Shown here piece by piece: positions 35,448-46,400 of a stretch of DNA of 64,000 nucleotides (within the stretch, counting starts at the first letter, position 1; each line of letters begins with the position of its first letter). A model generated the notes under the pieces. It searched no databases, had not been told where the DNA came from, and worked only from the letters and a program-made list of their open reading frames with translations. Position numbers and translations under genes: made by a program. This DNA comes from Pseudomonadales bacterium (GTDB lineage Bacteria; Pseudomonadota; Gammaproteobacteria; Pseudomonadales; Ketobacteraceae), in assembly GCA_020062665.1 (NCBI GenBank), contig JAGUVW010000016.1:38915-102914 (forward strand), given 5' to 3'.

Positions 35448-37967
35448 TTGAATACACGCATCCATCACCGTTGCTCACGCCACTCCCTCGCGCGCGCCAA
35501 CCGCTGGCAGTGGCTGCTGGTGCTGATGCTGTGTGTGGTGCCATGTCGTGCAATCTCCGGCTCACTGGTGGTGGACATGGCCGACGTCAAGGGGCGCCTG
35601 TCCATCGAACCCTACACGCTGTACCTGCAGGACGCGCAGCAGAATTTCAGCGCGCAGGAGATTCTGCAGGGCGAACTGGACGCGGCCTTTCTGGGCAATG
35701 GCGGTGGCGCATTCAATTTCGGCCTTTCTGAAGCGACGTACTGGCTGGTATTCGAGCTCAGCGACAATCTTGCCAGTGCAGATACATCGGCCACGCGCCT
35801 GCTGCAAGTGAATTACCCGCCACTGGACAATCTGAAGCTGCATTATCTGGATGACCGTGGCGCAGTGACCACCTTTGCCACGGGCGACAGCCTGCCGTTT
35901 GCCCAACGTCCGCTGCTGCATAACGCCTATCTGTTTCCCATCACGCTATCAGCGGGCGAAACCAAACGCTTTGTGCTGGAAGTGCGCTCCGAAGGTTCCA
36001 TCCGTATTCCAATGGTGTTGTGGGAAAGCGATGCCTTCACGACCCACAACGAAAATTCACTGCTGCTCTACGGTATCTACTTCGGCATCATCGGCCTGAT
36101 GTTGCTGTACAACCTGATTCTGTACCTGTTCATCCGCGACACATCCTATCTGCATTATCTTTTTTACATTTCTTCGCTGACGCTGTTTCAATCTTCCTTC
36201 AACGGCTTTGCCTTTCAGCATCTATGGCCGGATCATCCGGAACTGAATAACCCGGCACTGATTCTGTCGCTGTTTGCCATGCTGATGTCGGGCTGCCTGA
36301 TCACGCGCACAGTGCTGGATACGGGTACCACGCTGCCGGTATTGCACAGAATCCTGACCGGACTGGTGCTGTTTTTCTTCGCCATGCTGTTCTTCAGCAA
36401 CACGCTGCCGTATCACGCAGCCCTGAATATCGGTATCTGGGTTGGGGTCGTCAGCGTGATTCTCATCGTCGTGTCCGCTGCCACCAACGCCTGGCGCGGC
36501 ATTCGCACGGCACGTTTTTTTCTGCTGGCCTGGTTTTCGGCGTTGGTCGGTGGCATCGTGCTGGGCTGCGTTTCCGCAGGCCTGTTGCCGGTGAACAGTT
36601 TCACCGCCAACGCCTTTATCCTGGGCACGGCCATCGAGGTGACATTGCTGTCCCTGTCGCTGGCAGATCGCATCAACCGCATCGAACGCAGCAAGACGCT
36701 GGCAGAACAGCAGGCCAAGCAGGCACTGCTGGAAGTCAATCGCACGCTGATGGAAAGTAACCGGATCAAGGATGAATTCCTCAACACCATCAGCCATGAA
36801 ATGCGCACACCCATGCACGGTGTATTGAGCAGCGTTCAGCATATTCGCAGCGAAGACGATGACAACCGGCGCCAGCTATTCATCGACAGCGCCGAGCGCT
36901 CTGCCCAGCAGATGATGATGCTGATCGACAGCGTACTGAACTACACCGAATTGCATTCCAGCGGATTCAGGCTGGAGCGGGATCCCTTCAGGCTGTCGCG
37001 CCTGGTGGAGTCGCTGGATCAACTGTTCCGCGCTCAGGCGCAGGCTTCAGGACTGGATTTTTCCATCGACGTGGACAGCGATGTGCCGGATCTGGTGATC
37101 GGGGATTTCCGTCGCACCCAACAGATTCTGATCAATCTGCTCAGCAACGCGGTGAAGTTTACCCAGCAGGGATTCGTGAAGCTGCTGGTGAAGGTGGTGA
37201 CCATCGACAACCGGATCTATCACACCCGTCTGCTGTTTCAGGTGAGCGACTCCGGTGTGGGCATTCCTGCGGGCATGGAAGAAGTGGTCTTCGAGCGCTT
37301 CCGTCAGCTGCAGGGCGGCTTCAATCGCGGTTTCGGCGGGCTTGGAATCGGCCTGGCCACCAGCCGGGAAATCTGCCGCCTGATGGGCGCCGAACTCACC
37401 TACACGTCCACGCCACAGCACGGCACCACTTTCAATTTCATCACGGAATTTCCGTTTTCTCCGCGCTCGTCTGCAACGCGCAAGGCAGAGCCACCGGTGT
37501 ACGACTGGAAAAAGATCCTTCACGATCGTCTGTGCCTGATCGTGGAGGACAACGTGGTCAACCAGATGGTGCTGAAAGCCACGCTCAACAAGCTGGGGCT
37601 GCGCACCCTGGTGGCCAGCAACGGGCGCGATGCACTGGAGCTGATGGCCATGCATCCCGTGGATATCGTACTGATGGATTGCCAGATGCCGCTGATGGAT
37701 GGCTTCGAAGCTACCCGGGCCATTCGCGCGCTGACCACGCACAAGGCGATGGTGCCCATCATTGCCATCACGGCCAACGCTATGTCGAAGGATCGGGAGC
37801 GCTGCGTGAGCGCGGGCATGAACGACTACATGAGCAAGCCGGTGGATATGCACGAGCTGAAAGAAAAGCTGCTCAAGTGGTTGCCGCTGAAACCCGCCAC
37901 CCCGCTGCCGGAACGCAGTGAAGACAATGTGGTGCCGCTGGACAGCAAGCGCGATCGTCAAAACTGA
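35448..37967 (+). CDS. 7TMR-DISM hybrid histidine kinase 2
   Basis: An 839-residue paralogue of the preceding kinase with the same order: signal sequence (about 20-37), DISM beta domain (about 40-190), seven helices (about 205-405), HisKA with His450 (ISHEMRTP), HATPase ([25 protein letters not shown]) and a receiver with Asp744 (VLMDCQMP). It also starts with TTG, 2 bp after the stop of kinase 1, so the pair arose by tandem duplication and is co-expressed. Divergence is greatest in the periplasmic part, suggesting different ligands. A chemoreceptor gene follows after 56 bp. Confidence 0.92.
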   Translation: MNTRIHHRCSRHSLARANRWQWLLVLMLCVVPCRAISGSLVVDMADVKGRLSIEPYTLYLQDAQQNFSAQEILQGELDAAFLGNGGGAFNFGLSEATYWLVFELSDNLASADTSATRLLQVNYPPLDNLKLHYLDDRGAVTTFATGDSLPFAQRPLLHNAYLFPITLSAGETKRFVLEVRSEGSIRIPMVLWESDAFTTHNENSLLLYGIYFGIIGLMLLYNLILYLFIRDTSYLHYLFYISSLTLFQSSFNGFAFQHLWPDHPELNNPALILSLFAMLMSGCLITRTVLDTGTTLPVLHRILTGLVLFFFAMLFFSNTLPYHAALNIGIWVGVVSVILIVVSAATNAWRGIRTARFFLLAWFSALVGGIVLGCVSAGLLPVNSFTANAFILGTAIEVTLLSLSLADRINRIERSKTLAEQQAKQALLEVNRTLMESNRIKDEFLNTISHEMRTPMHGVLSSVQHIRSEDDDNRRQLFIDSAERSAQQMMMLIDSVLNYTELHSSGFRLERDPFRLSRLVESLDQLFRAQAQASGLDFSIDVDSDVPDLVIGDFRRTQQILINLLSNAVKFTQQGFVKLLVKVVTIDNRIYHTRLLFQVSDSGVGIPAGMEEVVFERFRQLQGGFNRGFGGLGIGLATSREICRLMGAELTYTSTPQHGTTFNFITEFPFSPRSSATRKAEPPVYDWKKILHDRLCLIVEDNVVNQMVLKATLNKLGLRTLVASNGRDALELMAMHPVDIVLMDCQMPLMDGFEATRAIRALTTHKAMVPIIAITANAMSKDRERCVSAGMNDYMSKPVDMHELKEKLLKWLPLKPATPLPERSEDNVVPLDSKRDRQN

Positions 37968-38023
37968 ACAAAAACGCAGGCTATACTGAAAACAAACCCT
38001 TTCTGGAATCCGTAACCATCAAC

Positions 38024-39655
38024 ATGAAGAATCTGCTGTCACTGCGCGGGCGCCTGTTCGCGGGATTTTCCCTGGTCATCCTGGTCACCACTGTCACCTT
38101 TGCCGTTGCTGCCTTGCACTTTGCCCATCGCGCAGTGATTCAGGGGATCGATCAGCAACTGCATGCCGCCACGCAAGCGGTGCCAGGGCTGGTGGCAGCG
38201 GATTACTGGACCATCGCGCACGGGCCGGACGCCGTTAATGAGGAACGATACCTGTCCCAGCTGCGGCAATTGCGCCGCTACAACGACAGCGTCGGGCTGG
38301 CCTATCTGTACGTGATGAAAATCGTGAACGGCAAGGTGTACATGGTGCTGGACTCAGCCAGCGACGAGGAAGTGGCCGAAGACGATTATGCCCACTACTT
38401 CGATCATTACAGCGATGCCAGCGACGCCGTTCTGCTCGCCCACAACAGCCGCAGCGCCCAGATCGATGAATACACCGATCGCTGGGGCTCGTTCCGCTCC
38501 CTGTTCGTACCGGTACGCATTGACGGCCAGGACTTTGTCATCGGCGCCGACATGACCACCGACGCCGTCGACACCGCCGTGCGCGAGCACATCACCATCT
38601 ATGTGCTGCTCGCGCTGGGCATGTTCACGTTTGGTATCGTGATCGCCTTCTGGCTCGCACAAATGCTCGCCCGCCCGCTGCATAGCATGCTCGACATGAC
38701 CCGCGCCGTGGCGGAAAACCGGGATCTTACCCGCCTGATGCCCGCCGGAGGCCAGGATGATATGGCAGCCGTGATCGATGGCATCAACCGCATGGTGGCA
38801 TTTTTTCGCGACACGCTGTTGCTGGTGGGCAAGGACGTGCAGGCGACGGAACAACTGGCCAGCCATCTGGATGGGCTCTCGCAGGACTGGCTGCAGCAGT
38901 TCAGCGACGATGTGCAGCGCCTGAGCCTGGTCAGCCGGCAAACCGGCGAAATCAATCACCGCACCGAGCAGGCATCACAACTGGTGGCCAGCACCCAGGC
39001 GGGAATGAAATCGATGGTGGAAGACTTGCGCACCAGCCGCCAGGCTTTGCAACACATGCATCAGGACGCTGAAAGCAACGCCCGCAGTGGTGCCACCCTG
39101 GCGCAACAACTGGAAGCACTGAATCAACAGGCCAACCAGATCAGTTCTGTGCTGGTGGTGATTCGCCAGATTGCCGAGCAGACCAATCTGCTGGCATTGA
39201 ATGCCGCCATCGAGGCCGCCCGCGCCGGTGAGCAGGGTCGCGGCTTTGCAGTGGTGGCGGACGAAGTGCGCAAACTGGCCATCGAAACTCAGGAGACACT
39301 GGGGCGCACCAACGAAGGCGTGCAGAGGATCATCGCCAGCATCAGCGAAACCGCCGGCAAGACCGATGAGAACGCGCGCCTGGCACAGAGCATTGCACAG
39401 TCCTGCACGGCAGCGGTAAACGGGATGGAAGGCCTGGTGACACGCATCCATGATCTGATGCCTGTGGTGGAAGAAGCGTTTGGTTCCACCAGCACAGTGA
39501 AACAAGCCATCGCCGATATCGACCGGGATATCCAGAGTGTGAATCAGTCGCTGCAGGACAGCAGTTCGCGGGCACAGGCCCTGGGCGAGGCGTCAGAGCA
39601 ACTCAACCAGCAGTCGGAACAGCTACGGCAACGGCTGGGACAATTCCGGCTCTGA
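38024..39655 (+). CDS. methyl-accepting chemotaxis protein with Cache-type periplasmic domain
   Basis: A 543-residue transmembrane receptor: helix 1 (about 10-33), a ~155-residue periplasmic domain resembling a single Cache sensor ([40 protein letters not shown]), helix 2 (about 193-213), HAMP (about 214-265) and a signalling domain with [20 protein letters not shown]. The C terminus (LGQFRL) has no CheR pentapeptide, unlike the receptor at 2056-4800. It follows the tandem hybrid kinases by 56 bp and may be part of their transcript. The ligand is probably a small organic molecule, as for most Cache domains. Confidence 0.93.
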   Translation: MKNLLSLRGRLFAGFSLVILVTTVTFAVAALHFAHRAVIQGIDQQLHAATQAVPGLVAADYWTIAHGPDAVNEERYLSQLRQLRRYNDSVGLAYLYVMKIVNGKVYMVLDSASDEEVAEDDYAHYFDHYSDASDAVLLAHNSRSAQIDEYTDRWGSFRSLFVPVRIDGQDFVIGADMTTDAVDTAVREHITIYVLLALGMFTFGIVIAFWLAQMLARPLHSMLDMTRAVAENRDLTRLMPAGGQDDMAAVIDGINRMVAFFRDTLLLVGKDVQATEQLASHLDGLSQDWLQQFSDDVQRLSLVSRQTGEINHRTEQASQLVASTQAGMKSMVEDLRTSRQALQHMHQDAESNARSGATLAQQLEALNQQANQISSVLVVIRQIAEQTNLLALNAAIEAARAGEQGRGFAVVADEVRKLAIETQETLGRTNEGVQRIIASISETAGKTDENARLAQSIAQSCTAAVNGMEGLVTRIHDLMPVVEEAFGSTSTVKQAIADIDRDIQSVNQSLQDSSSRAQALGEASEQLNQQSEQLRQRLGQFRL

Positions 39656-39678
39656 GTGAACCCGTTGCCAACCAGGAA

Positions 39679-40632
39679 TCAATGCACCACCAGGGATGCG
39701 TTTGAGAACAACACCATCAACATCGGATGCTGACGCAGGCCAACCATCGACAGCAAACAGCGCGCCACGGACTTGAAGCCGCTGTACCAGCTGCCAACCT
39801 GCCGCGGATTGTGCAGACAAGCCCGCAAGGCACACAGCATGGCGTAGGCAAAATCGCCTTCTTCCTCGGCAATCTGCGAACAAATGCCGTAGGACTTCGA
39901 CTTCGCCACTGGCATCAGGTGCTGATACTGTGCCGCCGGGCCACCGGGTGACAGACATTTCTCGATGACCCGGATGTGATCCGGCAATGTCTTGCGACTG
40001 CTGCGGGACTGCGATGCCGGGTGGATGCGGTACTGCACCAGAGGCTCGTCCACGTATGCAATTTCATAGCGGCTGGCGAGCCTGATCCACAGATCCCAGT
40101 CCTCGATCGAGCGCAGGGACTTATCAAAGCCTCCCGCATCGAGAAAACACTGCCGCTGGATCATCACCCCCGACGTGCCGATGAAGTTGTTGGTGATCAA
40201 CTCCTTGAGCACCATGCCAGCGTGCTTGGTGTTGAGATCGCTGTCACGCTTGCCATCATTGATGCCACCCATGAACTGGGTGTCCGTGTACGACCACTTG
40301 CGACTGCCGCAAGATGCGAGCTGCCGCGCCACCTTTTCCGGGTGCCAGATGTCATCAGAATCGAGAAACGCAATCCACTTCCCACGGGCAGCCTGCACAC
40401 CAGCATTTCGCGCCGCTGCCGCGCCACCATTTTTCTGGCGAACCAGCACAATCCGGTCGGCAAACTGCTCCAGAATTTTCAGGGACCGATCCGTAGAACC
40501 ATCATCCACCACCACGACTTCGATGTGCGGGTAGGTCTGGGCCCAAACGCTTGCGAGGGTTTCTTCGATATACTTTTCGGCGTTGTATACCGGGATAACA
40601 ACACTTACCAGGTCTTGTCCTGCTTTATGCAT
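39679..40632 (-). CDS. family 2 glycosyltransferase
   Basis: A 317-residue GT-A fold transferase using a nucleotide-sugar donor. ATG 40632 (MHKAGQDLVSVVIPVYNAEKYIEETL) has a GGCGGA site; upstream codons to 40683 are possible but lack one. The GT2 motifs VVVVDDGSTDRSL and FLDSDDIWHPEK (the DxD-like metal site) are clear, as is the GFDKSLRSIEDWDLWIRL acceptor-side region. No membrane helix is obvious, so it is cytoplasmic and perhaps peripheral. It is the third gene of an unusual cluster, 87 bp after a 2-hydroxyacid dehydrogenase, with no other polysaccharide genes nearby. Confidence 0.9.
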   Translation of the reverse strand: MHKAGQDLVSVVIPVYNAEKYIEETLASVWAQTYPHIEVVVVDDGSTDRSLKILEQFADRIVLVRQKNGGAAAARNAGVQAARGKWIAFLDSDDIWHPEKVARQLASCGSRKWSYTDTQFMGGINDGKRDSDLNTKHAGMVLKELITNNFIGTSGVMIQRQCFLDAGGFDKSLRSIEDWDLWIRLASRYEIAYVDEPLVQYRIHPASQSRSSRKTLPDHIRVIEKCLSPGGPAAQYQHLMPVAKSKSYGICSQIAEEEGDFAYAMLCALRACLHNPRQVGSWYSGFKSVARCLLSMVGLRQHPMLMVLFSNASLVVH

Positions 40633-40719
40633 CAGATCGTCCGCCAGTGTAAAAATTGAAAGTACATACAAAAGACTTTTCATCCACCGTCGTTAGCTGG
40701 CACCCGACTTCCATTGCTG

Positions 40720-41871
40720 TCAGTAGCCTTTAAGAGTATCTACAACGCACAGCATTGGTTCACCCGCCACGTAACGGCGCAAGTTCTCCCGCATGACCCA
40801 CCACTCCCGTTGCTTGACCGCAAGGCTGCGCGCCGCAACATGGGGGGTGAGGATGACGTTGTTCATCCGCCACAAAGGATGGTTACGCACCAGGGGTTCG
40901 GAGTCAACCACGTCCAGACCAGCGCCTGCCAGTTGGCCCCGCTGCAGTGCCGCCACCAGATCCTCTGTAACCACACTGCTACCACGCCCGACATTGATGA
41001 ACAAAGCCCCTGATTTCATTCCCGAAAAGGCAGCTGCGTCAAAAATATTGCGGGTCTGGGGTGTCTGCGGCAGCGTGCTCACTACGACATCGCTGTCGGC
41101 CAGAAATTCCTGCAGTTGCGCCAATGTTCCTGCATGGCTGACGCATGCAGGCAAGTCACCCATCCGGTTGCGCACAGCGCTGACCTGCATGCCCATTCCA
41201 CGAAGAATTTCGGCCACGCGGGTGCCGATGCTGCCCAGTCCGACGATCAGTGCCTTGCGTCCGTCCAGCACGTGCATCCGAGCCAAATCTGCATAGGTTG
41301 GATCCCAGATCCGCTGCCACTGCCGCTGCCGGTAATCCGCCAACCGACGACTCAGCGCCAACAGCAGTGCAACCGCATGTTCCGCCACCACGGGGCTGGA
41401 GACATTGCGCAAATTGCAGGTCAGAATGCCCCGTGCAGCCAGTTCTGCATTGCGCTCGGGATGCATTTCGATGCCCACGGTATCCAGCTGAACCCAGCGC
41501 AAACGGGAATTGCCGGTGACCATGTCCAGGGTACACCAGCCCATCACGGCATCTGCTTCGAAGGGAATCTTGTGTTGCTGGAAATGGATAGACATTAACT
41601 CCACACCCGGCGCTACCGGCTGCAACCATGCCAGCCGCTGCGGAGATGCATCGGTTACCACCACCTTTTGCGGCGGTTTCCACCAGGAATAATCCCGTAC
41701 CGGCCGAGTGTCGGCGGTGAGGCCAAACGCGGTTACCGGATCGATGTCATCCCAGGCGTCATAGCCCAGTACCAGATCCGCATCCTGCACATCCCGGTCT
41801 AACGGATCACGCATCCCGGCCCGCACCAGCATCGAACGTAAATGTCGTTTGAGCGTTTGGCCGGCGGACAT
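40720..41871 (-). CDS. D-isomer 2-hydroxyacid dehydrogenase family protein
   Basis: A 383-residue NAD(P)-dependent oxidoreductase. The Rossmann motif GLGSIGTRVAEILRGMGM (about 208-225) and the catalytic Arg (NVGRGSSV), Glu (DVVDSEPL) and His (LTPHVAAR) are present. It is about 55 residues longer than typical members because of an N-terminal extension (HLRSMLVRAGMRDPLDRDVQDADLVLGYDAW). Substrate is not evident; the family includes D-lactate, glyoxylate and phosphoglycerate enzymes. It starts 1 bp after the ATP-grasp stop and precedes a glycosyltransferase, so the three probably act together. Confidence 0.88.
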   Translation of the reverse strand: MSAGQTLKRHLRSMLVRAGMRDPLDRDVQDADLVLGYDAWDDIDPVTAFGLTADTRPVRDYSWWKPPQKVVVTDASPQRLAWLQPVAPGVELMSIHFQQHKIPFEADAVMGWCTLDMVTGNSRLRWVQLDTVGIEMHPERNAELAARGILTCNLRNVSSPVVAEHAVALLLALSRRLADYRQRQWQRIWDPTYADLARMHVLDGRKALIVGLGSIGTRVAEILRGMGMQVSAVRNRMGDLPACVSHAGTLAQLQEFLADSDVVVSTLPQTPQTRNIFDAAAFSGMKSGALFINVGRGSSVVTEDLVAALQRGQLAGAGLDVVDSEPLVRNHPLWRMNNVILTPHVAARSLAVKQREWWVMRENLRRYVAGEPMLCVVDTLKGY

Positions 41872-41872
41872 C

Positions 41873-42970
41873 TCAGGCTCTCCTCGTGAACCACCAGGTC
41901 GTTCGCAGGTAATGCAGCATCAGGCGCGGATGGCTCCAGGGCGCTATGGCCAGGCACCGCAAATATTCACGCCAATACCGCCATGACAGGCGTCCGTCGG
42001 TGTTCATCCGGTAAATAAAATACTGGGGAAACAGGCACACCACTTTCTTGTCCGGAAATTCCGGCTGGGCAAAGGACTTGGTTCCCGCCAGATAACGGGT
42101 GAAAGAGCGCATCAACGGCACGCCACAGACATGCGCTGCCTGAATCGCGGCCCAGGGTCGGGGATTGACTTCGAGGAACACGAATTCGCCGTCCGGTGTC
42201 TGCATGAATTCGGCACAGGCAAGCCCAGTCCAGTTCAATTCGCGGAACAGGTTGCGCGCATACTCCGCCAGCTTCGTATCCCGTATCGACATGACGCGCA
42301 CGGAAGGGCCGGTGGGCGGCGAAAACGATTCCAGCGTGGTCTGGGAAAACCACTGGATGAGTTCTCCGTGGTCGAACAGGCCGCCGATCAGACAACGACG
42401 CCCTGCAACGTATTGCTGAGCAAACGGCAGGCCCGGCGACAGCGTCTGCAGCAGACGGTAGGCGTCGACAGCCTGTTGCGCGCTGTGCACGATTTTGACC
42501 TGAACGCCACCCAGCCCTTGCGTTCCCCGCAGCACAAATGGAAAACCCAGCTGTTGCGCGATGGCGTCAAGACTCGCCTCGCCGACCACTTCCACACTCG
42601 CAGGAATGGGTACGCCAGCGCGCTGCGCCAACTGGTACATACTGGGACGATGTGACAACGCTTCACGCTGGAGAGGCGTGATTCTTGGGAATACTTTCGC
42701 GGCAATATCGTCTGGCTGATCCCACAGCAGCGACATGTATTCCTCGCTCAGAGGAATCACCAGATCAACAGGATTATCGCGAATCAGCTGGGACAGATAG
42801 GCGGCGTTGTCACAACCGTCAGGAATCTGGATGTTACGGCAGTACTGGCCCAACCCCTTGCGGTCGAACAGGCCGGTAGCAGCGCGAACCACCTCAAAAC
42901 CCGCGTCGCGCAGACAAATCATAAGATAACCGGTTTGTGGCCAACCGGGATCAAACAGCATGACTTTCAA
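41873..42970 (-). CDS. ATP-grasp ligase-like protein
   Basis: A 365-residue protein of the carbamoyl-phosphate-synthase-like ATP-grasp superfamily, which joins a carboxylate to an amine through an acyl-phosphate. I choose TTG 42970 (LKVMLFDPGWP) because GGAG lies 8 bp upstream and the reading begins with the first beta strand; ATG 42961 is an alternative. The N-terminal pre-ATP-grasp fold (about 1-105) leads into the grasp domain with FVLRGTQGLGGVQVK and the metal-binding FLEVNPRPW. A ~75-residue C-terminal tail is rich in Trp and basic residues. Acceptor and product are unknown. It is the first gene of the trio. Confidence 0.82.
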   Translation of the reverse strand: MKVMLFDPGWPQTGYLMICLRDAGFEVVRAATGLFDRKGLGQYCRNIQIPDGCDNAAYLSQLIRDNPVDLVIPLSEEYMSLLWDQPDDIAAKVFPRITPLQREALSHRPSMYQLAQRAGVPIPASVEVVGEASLDAIAQQLGFPFVLRGTQGLGGVQVKIVHSAQQAVDAYRLLQTLSPGLPFAQQYVAGRRCLIGGLFDHGELIQWFSQTTLESFSPPTGPSVRVMSIRDTKLAEYARNLFRELNWTGLACAEFMQTPDGEFVFLEVNPRPWAAIQAAHVCGVPLMRSFTRYLAGTKSFAQPEFPDKKVVCLFPQYFIYRMNTDGRLSWRYWREYLRCLAIAPWSHPRLMLHYLRTTWWFTRRA

Positions 42971-43159
42971 GGAAAGGCTCCAGCATGACAGGCAGCCGAT
43001 CGGTGCCTGATTTGCTCTCATTCTAGTTGAAGGTGAAATGCCAAACCATTAGCGGTGTATGACAATTTGCAGCGGGCGGGTTTCAAGCTGAGCCAAAAAA
43101 ATTCTTTCGCTTACACAACGTAACGAGGCGATTACGCAGCGTCAACGTGCGTGCTGGCG

Positions 43160-43471
43160 TCAGATACTCTCCAGTTTCCAGACATCGAAGGCAGGTTCTT
43201 CGTAAGGATGGGCCGAACGCAGCGCTGCCACAGCTGCCTGGATCAGGTGATCCTGGCACACCAGTTCCACCCGGTACTCCTGCACGGTTTCGATCACGCC
43301 CTGCTGGCCGATGAAAGGATTGGAACCTGACAGGGCACGGAACTGGCCCGTGCCCAACACTTCCCAGCTGCAGCAATCGTAATTGCCGATGCGGCCGGCG
43401 CCGGTGGCAAAGATGGCCTGCTTCACTTTTTCCTTGTGATCAGCGGGAACGAAGAAGGCGATCTTGTACAT
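43160..43471 (-). CDS. NIF3-like/YqfO C-terminal-type domain protein
   Basis: A 103-residue stand-alone version of the domain inserted in NIF3/YqfO proteins (MYKIAFFVPADHKEKVKQAIFA at the start, GRIGNYDCCSWEVLGTGQFR, SAHPYEEPAFDV near the end). A strong AAGGAG site sets ATG 43471. Such small proteins are widespread in gammaproteobacteria, often annotated as NGG1p-interacting factor 3-like; the biochemical role is not known. It lies immediately after purL on the same strand. Confidence 0.88.
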   Translation of the reverse strand: MYKIAFFVPADHKEKVKQAIFATGAGRIGNYDCCSWEVLGTGQFRALSGSNPFIGQQGVIETVQEYRVELVCQDHLIQAAVAALRSAHPYEEPAFDVWKLESI

Positions 43472-43488
43472 GGGAATCTCCTTGGCTG

Positions 43489-46400
43489 TCAGCCCACCCA
43501 CTTACGCGCATTGCGGAACATGCGCAGCCAGGGGCCGTCTTCGCCCCAGGTTTTGGGATGCCAGGAATTCTGCACCGTGCGATATACCCGCTCCGGGTGC
43601 GGCATCATGATGGTGACTCGGCCATCGGCATTGCACAGACCGGTAATACCCTGGGGTGCTCCGTTGGGATTTGCCGGATAGGTTTCAGTGACGTTGCCCC
43701 AATTGTCCACGTAACGCAGGGCTATGCCGCTGGCGCTTGTAGCCACATTGATTTGCGCTGACGACGCAAACTCCGCGCGCCCTTCACCATGCGCCACCGC
43801 AATCGGCAGACGAGATCCTTCCATACCCTGCAGCAGAATCGATTTCGACTTCTGCACTTCCACCGTGCACACCCGCGCTTCAAACCGCTCGGACTGGTTG
43901 CGCACAAAGTGAGGCCAGTAATCGGCACCCGGCACCAGTTCATGCAGATTCGACATCATCTGGCAGCCGTTGCACACTCCCAGCGCGAACGCATCCTGGC
44001 GCTGGAAGAACGCAGCAAACTGCGCGCGTGCGCCGGCATTGAACAGGATGGACTTGGCCCAGCCTTCGCCAGCGCCCAGCACGTCGCCGTAGGAAAAGCC
44101 ACCGCAAGCCACCAGACCTTTAAAGCCATCCAGCGTCACGCGGCCCGACAGAATGTCGCTCATGTGCACGTCCACCGGCGTGAAGCCAGCGGCATGAAAC
44201 GCTGCCGCCATCTCCACGTGACCATTCACGCCCTGCTCGCGCAGAATCGCCACGCGGGGGCGCACGCGGGTATTGATCATCGGCGCGGCGATATTGTCTT
44301 TTGGATCGAAGGTCAGAACCGGGCTGATACCGGGATCGTCGGCGCGGGCAATCTGATCGAATTCCTGCTGCGCGCACTCGCTATTGTCACGCAGGGACTG
44401 GATGCGGAAACTGGTGTCGGCCCAGCACTGTTCCAGCGTGATGCGGGATTCATTCAGCACGGTTTTGCCGTGGCTGCTGATCACCACATTGCCGGTATTG
44501 TTCAGCGTACCGATATCGTGTGCCTGCAGGCCGGCCTTGTTCAATTGCGCCAGAATCGCCGCTGATTCGCCAGCACGCACCTGAATCACGGCACCCAGCT
44601 CTTCACTGAACAGCGCGGGAATCACGTCACCCAGCGCAGAGACATCCACACTCACCCCCACATGACCGGCAAACGCCATTTCACACAGGGTGGCGAGCAG
44701 GCCACCGTCGGAACGATCGTGATAGGCCAGCAGTTTTTCCTGTTGCAGCAACGTCTGGATCTGATCGAAGAATGCTTTCAGCGCGGATGCGTTTTCCACA
44801 TCGGCACAGGCATCACCCAGCTGGTTGTAGACTTGTGCCAGCGCAGTGGCGCCCAGTCGGTTCTTGCCATTACCCAGGTCAATCAGCAGCAGACGCGTGT
44901 CACCCGCATCGGTCTGCAATTGCGGCGTGACGGTCTTGCGCACGTCCTGCACCGGCGCGAACGCCGAGATGATCAGCGACAACGGCGCAGTGACGGATTT
45001 TTTCTGCGCGCCGTCCTGCCACACGGTGCGCATGGACATGGAATCCTTGCCCACCGGCACCGTGATGCCCAGCGCCGGACACAGTTCCATGCCAACCGCT
45101 TTCACCGTATCGAACAGGGCCTGATCTTCGCCGGGATAACCGGCCGCGCACATCCAGTTGGCGGACAGGCGCACATCCGACAATTTTTCGATGCGAGCGC
45201 AGGCGATATTGGTGATCGCCTCACCGATGGCCATGCGGCCGGAGGCAGGCGCATTGATCAGCGCGGCAGGCGTGCGTTCGCCCATGGCCATGGCTTCGCC
45301 GGTGAACACGTCCAGCGTGGTGGTAGTCACGGCTACGTCGGACACCGGCACCTGCCAGGGGCCTACCATCTGGTCGCGGGTCACCGTACCCGTCACCGTA
45401 CGATCGCCGATGGTGATCAGGAATTTTTTGCTCGCCACTGCAGGCAGGCTCAGCACACGATAGGCGGCTTCCTTCACATCGATGCCAGCGGTTTTCACCG
45501 GCGCCTGCGCCACGCCAGCGCGCGCAAAGGAGCGGGTCATTTTCGGCGGCTTGCCGAACAGCACGGACATGGGCAGATCCACCGGCTTGTTGCCGAAATG
45601 GTCGTCGTGCAGGGTCAGGTGCTGCTCCTCGGTCGCCTCACCGATCACCGCATAAGGGCAACGCTCGCGCTTGCAGATGGCGTCGAAGGTTTCCAGATCG
45701 GCGGGCGCCACCGCCAGCACATAACGTTCCTGGGATTCGTTGCACCAGATCGCCAGCGGCGACATGCCGGGCTCGTCGTTGGGCACATCGCGCAATTCGA
45801 AGCTGCCACCGCGCCCACCGTCCTTCACCAGCTCCGGCATGGCGTTGGACAGGCCGCCCGCGCCCACATCGTGAATAAATGCGATGGGATTTTTCCCGCC
45901 CAGCTGCCAGCACTGGTCGATGACTTCCTGGCAGCGACGCTCGATTTCCGCGTTATCGCGCTGCACCGACGCAAAATCCAGATCGGCTGAACTGGAGCCG
46001 GTGGCCATGGACGACGCCGCGCCACCGCCCAGGCCGATCTGCATGGCAGGGCCGCCCAGCACAATCAGCTTCGCGCCGACGGGAATTTCACCTTTCTCGA
46101 CATGCTCCGCGCGGATATTGCCATAACCACCCGCGATCATGATGGGCTTGTGGTAACCACGCACTTCGGCGCCGTTCACGGTTGTGACCTGCTGCTCGTA
46201 CGTGCGGAAATAACCGTTCAGGTTGGGGCGGCCGAATTCGTTGTTGAACGCCGCGCCACCGAGCGGGCCTTCGATCATGATGTCCAGCGGCGTCACGATG
46301 CGGTCCGGCTTGCCGTAGGGTTTTTCCCACGGGCGCACATAACCGGGAATATTCAGGTTCGACACGGTGAAGCCGGTCAGGCCTGCTTTCGGTTTGGAAC

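Noticed and set aside
42971..43159. A small gene between the ATP-grasp and NIF3-like genes
   Set aside because: Only short frames without ribosome sites; the stretch more likely holds the promoter of the trio.
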